DNA from: Gemmatimonadales bacterium
Lineage (GTDB): Bacteria; Gemmatimonadota; Gemmatimonadetes; Gemmatimonadales; GWC2-71-9
Length of the DNA: 64,000 nucleotides
Direction of reading: 5' to 3'
Assembly: GCA_036265815.1 (NCBI GenBank)
Contig: DATAOI010000027.1
Coordinates: forward strand, 1 to 64,000
This document shows, in pieces, positions 59,823 to 64,000 of the stretch (the first letter of the stretch is position 1; every line of letters starts with the position of its first letter). The notes under the pieces are model-generated. The model searched no databases. It had not been told where the DNA came from and saw only the letters and a list, made by a program, of their open reading frames with translations. A program made the position numbers and the translations under genes.

Positions 59823-60976
59823 CGCGGTGCCCGGAGGACCAGATCGAACCGGACCTTGCGATGGGTGTCGGGGGAGATTGGATGACTCAGGTCGAAGCGA
59901 AGCGCCCCGTTGAAGAGCGACAGCCCCACTCCGCCGCCGACCAGCGCGCGGGTGGAGAAGAGGTCGCCTGCGCTCGCGGCCTGGCCCGCATCCAGGAATG
60001 CCACCGGCCGGAACCGGCCCTTCAACGGCGCGATGTCGAGCTGTGCCGACCAGAAAGCGGAACCCCGTCGCTCGCCATAATCGAAGCCCCGCACTGTGGC
60101 GAGGCCGCCCAGCCGGAAGAGCGACTGCGTGATCGTCGGCTGAGTCGCGACGCCGGCCTTCACTCCCAGGGTCACGCCCCGGCGTCCGCCCACCGCGTGG
60201 CGCAGCTCGCCGTAGAGCCGCCCGGTCGAGCGTCCCTCGCCCCCGATCACGTCCGCGGCGACACTCCAGCGAATCGCTCCGGTCCCGGTGACGCGGCCCC
60301 AGGCGCTGCCGAAGGTCCCCTGGTCGACAGCCGGATTGGGCGGGAAGAGGCCCGAGCCGCCCAGGAAATCGTTCACCGCCGATCTGGCTGTCCGACCCAC
60401 GCTCGTCTCCCGCTCCACCCTGAGGCCAAGATCGAAATCGAGCCCGAGGGCGAGCGGTGTCTCGAAGCCCAGCGAGCCTCCCTGGACCAGAGAGTAGTCG
60501 CCATTGTCGTGCGCGGCGAACAGCGCGTTGAGTGTGTTCCCTATCCCGTGCCCTTGCGCGAACGGATCGAGGTCTCCGATCTCACGGTATCCGCTCACGG
60601 CTACCCGGCCCCCGCCAGGAGCGTCGCGGAGGAGCGTGAGCCGCCCGGTGACCCGGTCATCGCTCAGCCCGTAGCGGATCGTGCCATAGAGACCAGTGAA
60701 GCGAAGGCCGGGAACTCGGACCTGGTACCCGATCCCGAGCGAGAGGCCTTGAACCCGGTCGTAGCGCAGCACGTCAGCCAGGCGCTCGTAGGCAATCCCG
60801 TGCGCCCGCTCGTCGCTCAGGGTATCGGTCAGCAGCGAATCTCCCGTCCGGCCGCGCGCCCTGGGACGCTCCGCGAGCCGCTGGACGGGGGCTGTGGTGT
60901 TGGGAGAGGTAGTATCGGGAGGGGGGGACTGGGAGACGGCGAGTGACAGGCAAAGGCTCAGGATGTTTGCGCCCAT
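59819..60976 (-). CDS. Omp85-like outer-membrane barrel without POTRA domains
   Basis: A 385-residue protein: a signal peptide (to about AVSQS), a Pro/Thr/Arg-rich segment, then a 16-strand-like barrel of alternating residues from about 75 to the end. GGLATVRGFDYGERRG is the conserved loop 6 motif (RGF) of BamA/TamA/FhaC surface antigens. There is no room for POTRA domains. It could export or insert a substrate, perhaps the lipoprotein encoded directly after it. Its first 19 bases overlap the PAS-Fis regulator gene. Confidence 0.75.
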   Translation of the reverse strand: MGANILSLCLSLAVSQSPPPDTTSPNTTAPVQRLAERPRARGRTGDSLLTDTLSDERAHGIAYERLADVLRYDRVQGLSLGIGYQVRVPGLRFTGLYGTIRYGLSDDRVTGRLTLLRDAPGGGRVAVSGYREIGDLDPFAQGHGIGNTLNALFAAHDNGDYSLVQGGSLGFETPLALGLDFDLGLRVERETSVGRTARSAVNDFLGGSGLFPPNPAVDQGTFGSAWGRVTGTGAIRWSVAADVIGGEGRSTGRLYGELRHAVGGRRGVTLGVKAGVATQPTITQSLFRLGGLATVRGFDYGERRGSAFWSAQLDIAPLKGRFRPVAFLDAGQAASAGDLFSTRALVGGGVGLSLFNGALRFDLSHPISPDTHRKVRFDLVLRAPR

Positions 60977-61413
60977 TTGCTCCGGCCGTCTCGATGGAGC
61001 CCGTATGCCTTGAGTCGACGCCAGAGAGTGGTCCGGCTGATGCCCAGATGCCTGGCCGTCTCGGCGAGCTTCCAGTTGTTCGCGTCCAGCGTCTTGACGA
61101 TAGCCTCCTTTTCCCGGGCCGCCAACGTGGTGGGCCCCTCCACGCCGGGAATGAACATCGCCTCGCCCAGCTCCAGACCGCCGACCCGAAGTGGCCGGAG
61201 TCGCCCGCCCAGTGCCGCCAGCCGGGGCTGGAGATCAGGCGCGTTCTCGGCCAGGTCCATTCCGGTGAGCGCCTCCCGGGCGGGCTGGTTGGCATAGAGC
61301 AGCCGACCGTCGACATCGAAGACGATCACGCCTTCGCTAAACCCGTCGAGGAGGGCTTTGGCAAGCGGAGAGAAGACCGAGGGTAGCGAGTTGAGCGGCA
61401 ATGTATCTGGCAT
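60958..61413 (-). CDS. PAS domain regulator with Fis-type helix-turn-helix
   Basis: A 151-residue one-component regulator. A PAS domain (LLDGFSEGVIVFDVDGRLLY, NQPAREALTG, about 18-90) senses a small ligand or redox state. A C-terminal Fis-type HTH (EAIVKTLDANNWKLAETARH, LGISRTTLWRRLKAYGL, about 103-140) binds DNA. It resembles the ends of NtrC-type activators without the AAA+ domain. It leads the operon of barrel, lipoprotein and possibly ispH. Confidence 0.85.
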   Translation of the reverse strand: MPDTLPLNSLPSVFSPLAKALLDGFSEGVIVFDVDGRLLYANQPAREALTGMDLAENAPDLQPRLAALGGRLRPLRVGGLELGEAMFIPGVEGPTTLAAREKEAIVKTLDANNWKLAETARHLGISRTTLWRRLKAYGLHRDGRSKWAQTS

Positions 61414-61638
61414 AGCTCGAATTACGGTCGCATAGAACGGCGGGTTTCAGAGGGGGACGCGACCGGATTGGTCGGTCGCTACGTCCTAATCCACTGTCCC
61501 GCCATACCTTGAACTCATTTTGGGGTCCGGAAACCGAGCCGCTCGGGCGACGGCGGGGATGAGGAACCCTGCTCTCTTCTAGACGCACACCAGCCGCAGG
61601 GGTGCACAGTGGAGCGTCGCTGGCGCGCTGCGGGGTAG

Positions 61639-64000
61639 CTAGCGCCGTCGTTTCGGACTTGGGCGGCGCCGGGGGGAGCCCCGCGGACCCCGGCCGGCGC
61701 GCTCGTCCTCGTTCCGTTCCGCCTTCGGCCCGCGCCGGAGGAGCTCCAGGAGAGCGGGAAGCGAGTCTGCCAGGAGCGGCGCGTGCCCGCCTCTTTGAAT
61801 CGCGAAGCGGAGTGGCCGGTCCAGCGGTGGGATCTCGTCGGCGCGGAGCCGCCTCGCCTGGCCCTCGCGCAGGCGGACCCGGGCGATTCCTTCCCCGTCG
61901 ACCACCTCGTAGTCGAGCGGCGCCGCATCGCCGCGGAGGCGGATGCTTGATGGCATCGCCTCCAGGCGCGCGCGCACGTCGCTCTCGACCAGCGCGGAGG
62001 GATCCAGCGCGACGCGGGTGCGCAGGAACTGCTCCCAACTGTCGACGGAGTCGAGCTGGGCCCGGACCCGCTGGCGCAGGGCGCTGGGAGCGATCGACGA
62101 GAGGGCGCCACCCGATCTGCGCCAGAGCTCGTTCAGCTCGTCGACTGCTCGGCGGAGACGCTGCTGGTCCGGATGGGTCGTCTCGCCCGTCAGGAGCGCC
62201 TCAGTGAGCGCGTCTCTCGCCACGGCACGAAGCGCCTCGGGAACCTCACCGGTGACCGGCTCCACCTCGGTGTCCAGCTGAAAGCCGAAATACGTTCGCC
62301 GCCGCTCCAACGAGAGTCCCTGGTGTTTGCGCGGCCCCCTCAGGACCACCTTTGGCGGGCCGAGCGAGGCGTACTGCCTGACCAGATCGTAGGAGAGGGT
62401 AGTGCCCTCGATCCCCGCGCGCGGAATGCCGAACCGGTCGGCAAAGAATCGCAGATTACCGGCGACAGCGCCCCAGCTTCCCGCCACCGAGGTCTTGGAG
62501 ACGCGAGCCTCCTGGCCGTCGGCGGTGTGCTCGTCGATCACCAGATCGAACGGCATGATCCGGGCGAGCAGATCGGCCCACAGCTTTCTGAGCTCCTTGG
62601 AGGCGTACGGCAACTGCTTGGGCAGCGGCTGCTCCAGGGAGCGGTAGACCGACGCGACACCAAGCGCCGTGTCCTCGATCGCCTTCACCAGCACGCCACG
62701 GCGCTCGGCCCACTCGGCCAGCCCGTCCTCGAACAGGTGCCGGGGCAGGCCATACACCAGGCCCACGTATCCGTGCTGGTTGACGGCTTCCGCGTACAGA
62801 TTGTACGCCGTGAGATGGTCGCTGCCGCTCACGACGACGCCGTGCAGGTCGCGTTCTTCCCGGGTCATCCGGTGCAGCGAGTCGATGTTGGAGCACACGG
62901 CCACGATCGGCACTAGCGCTTCATCCGCATGCACCAGGAGCTCGCCCCAGGCGCGCTCCACCGGCAGCGCCTCCACTTCCCGACCGTACGGGGTGAGGCG
63001 GCCTTCCTCGACCAGGCCTCTGCTCGTGAGCATGCCGAGCGCGCGGCGGTAACTGGTGCGGTCCAGCGGGACCGGGAGGTCGAGGTCCGCCGCATCCACG
63101 CCCAAGGCGGCGCAGGTGATCGCCACCCGCTCGGCGTCTCCCGCCAGCTGGAACTCGGGTGGCGTCGGCCGGAGCTGCTCGAAGACGAGGTCCCGGTCAC
63201 TGAGGATGACGACCTCGCCGTTCGGCACCCGGCCGTGCACCCGGCCGGCCATCTGGAGGATCTCGTTGGATCCCAGATAGAGCCGGTGCAGCACATTGCG
63301 ACCCCGCTCCACCACGTTGCCGTAGCGCGCGTCGTAGATGACGACCGTGTCGAGCCCCCGGACGTTCAATGCCGACTGCCCCGCGGCGGTCATCGCCAGC
63401 AGGAACGGCCGTTCCACCTCTCCTTCCAGAAACGGGCGGATCACTCGAATCGGCTCGCCCCCGTGATAGAACGCTGTGGTGAGGCGCTTCCATTGCTCGC
63501 CCAGTCCCTGGGCCAGCCGCTCCACCTCCGCCCGGGTCGGGACGAACACGGCCACGCCCCGCCGCTCCTTGATCACGTGCCTGATGTAGCGCTCGTTGAG
63601 GAACTCGTCCGGCGTCTGCGGCAGTACCTGCACGTTGGCCCGGCGCGCCGGGTCGAATGCCTCGGTCACCAGCACCTCGGCGCTCTCCAGATACCGGGCG
63701 TAGAACGCGGGGTCGACGGTGGCACTGAGCCAGATGAAGCGGCATCCGGCACGCTTGCCCAGCGCGAGGCACAGCTCCAGTTCGGCCGAGGTCTGGTGGA
63801 TCTCGTCGGCGATGATGGTATCGCGCCCGGTGATGAGATCGTCCTGGAACCAGCGACGCGCGATGCCGGTGGTAACGATGACCACGTTCCAGGTGGGCGT
63901 CTCCGGTGTGGCCTCGCGCTCCCGGTTGACCACGCCGACCTTGAGCGGCTCGCCCAGGATCGCTTCGGCGATGGGCCGGATGCCCAGCGTCTTGCCGGTG
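61639..64000 (-). CDS. DEIH-box (DEAH/RHA) ATP-dependent helicase, partial (N-terminus beyond window)
   Basis: At least 787 codons are visible, and the N-terminal end lies past 64000. The Walker A end (TGKT) is at the window edge, ADEIHQTSAELEL is motif II, WLSATVDPAFY motif III, FVPTRAEVERLA the start of the second RecA domain, and QMAGRVHGRV motif VI (normally QRxGRxGR). The HA2/OB-like part follows and the tail is Arg/Lys/Pro-rich. It resembles HrpA/HrpB-type RNA helicases, but the exact subfamily is not certain. Confidence 0.85.
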   Translation of the reverse strand, partial: TGKTLGIRPIAEAILGEPLKVGVVNREREATPETPTWNVVIVTTGIARRWFQDDLITGRDTIIADEIHQTSAELELCLALGKRAGCRFIWLSATVDPAFYARYLESAEVLVTEAFDPARRANVQVLPQTPDEFLNERYIRHVIKERRGVAVFVPTRAEVERLAQGLGEQWKRLTTAFYHGGEPIRVIRPFLEGEVERPFLLAMTAAGQSALNVRGLDTVVIYDARYGNVVERGRNVLHRLYLGSNEILQMAGRVHGRVPNGEVVILSDRDLVFEQLRPTPPEFQLAGDAERVAITCAALGVDAADLDLPVPLDRTSYRRALGMLTSRGLVEEGRLTPYGREVEALPVERAWGELLVHADEALVPIVAVCSNIDSLHRMTREERDLHGVVVSGSDHLTAYNLYAEAVNQHGYVGLVYGLPRHLFEDGLAEWAERRGVLVKAIEDTALGVASVYRSLEQPLPKQLPYASKELRKLWADLLARIMPFDLVIDEHTADGQEARVSKTSVAGSWGAVAGNLRFFADRFGIPRAGIEGTTLSYDLVRQYASLGPPKVVLRGPRKHQGLSLERRRTYFGFQLDTEVEPVTGEVPEALRAVARDALTEALLTGETTHPDQQRLRRAVDELNELWRRSGGALSSIAPSALRQRVRAQLDSVDSWEQFLRTRVALDPSALVESDVRARLEAMPSSIRLRGDAAPLDYEVVDGEGIARVRLREGQARRLRADEIPPLDRPLRFAIQRGGHAPLLADSLPALLELLRRGPKAERNEDERAGRGPRGSPRRRPSPKRRR

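Noticed and set aside
1-64000. Searched by eye for tRNA, rRNA, CRISPR arrays, integrases, transposases and phage genes
   Set aside because: No T-loop/acceptor-stem patterns, repeat-spacer series or mobile-element proteins were seen on either strand.

Overview
The window is about 64 kb of GC-rich, densely packed bacterial chromosome. There is no rRNA, tRNA, prophage, insertion sequence or CRISPR array. The protein set suggests a soil-type member of the Gemmatimonadota or a close relative. It includes a Ser/Thr kinase and a SARP-type regulator fused to TPR domains, a DUF3011 protein, paired amidohydrolases, DUF1080 proteins, OprP-like and Omp85-like outer-membrane barrels, many lipoproteins, and a caa3 oxidase. 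This placement is an inference from gene content. Genes are often joined by 4-base GTGA or ATGA start/stop overlaps, and promoters of the TTGACN-16/17-TANNNT type can be picked out.

Layout: 1-2.7 kb, caa3 cytochrome oxidase (ctaC-ctaD, ctaD cut by the window edge). 3.0-5.7 kb, greA, a lone GroES-like protein, a hydrolase and a DUF983 protein. 5.7-8.4 kb, two overlapping amidohydrolases, the second without metal ligands. 8.5-12.4 kb, DUF3011 protein, methyltransferase, protein kinase. 12.7-15.3 kb, a DNA-damage-type operon (zinc ribbon, radical SAM protein, inactive Y-family polymerase). 15.4-21.6 kb, two DUF1080 proteins and an MFS transporter facing an oxidoreductase operon, which together resemble a 3-keto-glycoside pathway. 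21.7-27.9 kb, an Rrf2 regulator, a YezD-like protein, a porin and a complete sulfate ABC transporter. 27.9-31.1 kb, quinone reductase and a CGNR regulator divergent from a VOC/PPOX pair. 31.1-37.9 kb, DNA repair enzymes (tag, xth), an FAD oxidase beside a broken AraC gene, a ROK kinase and a response regulator. 38.4-49.7 kb, SARP/TPR regulator, cupin, ECF sigma with a zinc-finger partner, msrA, an unusual SDR, a CPBP protease and several unknown proteins. 49.8-57.4 kb, dnaE2, LEA-type lipoprotein, PQQ-type sugar dehydrogenase, DUF72 protein, cation efflux protein. 57.4-64 kb, cyclase, ispH, Omp85-like barrel, PAS-Fis regulator, and a DEIH-box helicase cut by the window edge.

The strongest unexplained signal is regulatory. 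The zinc ribbon/radical SAM/inactive polymerase operon and dnaE2, 38 kb apart, have almost the same promoter: TTGACG, a 16-base spacer, TATATT or TAGATT, then TTCGGTAT...CCGAACA at the expected transcription start. The polymerase has lost its catalytic acidic pair and keeps a clamp-binding-type motif, as ImuB does. The two loci are therefore read here as a split mutasome under one damage-type regulator, with a radical SAM protein and a tiny zinc ribbon as possible extra members.

Three genes (DUF4239, AraC, DUF2938) each carry one frameshift, and a VOC protein has lost about 30 internal residues. These may be real decay or indel errors in the assembly.
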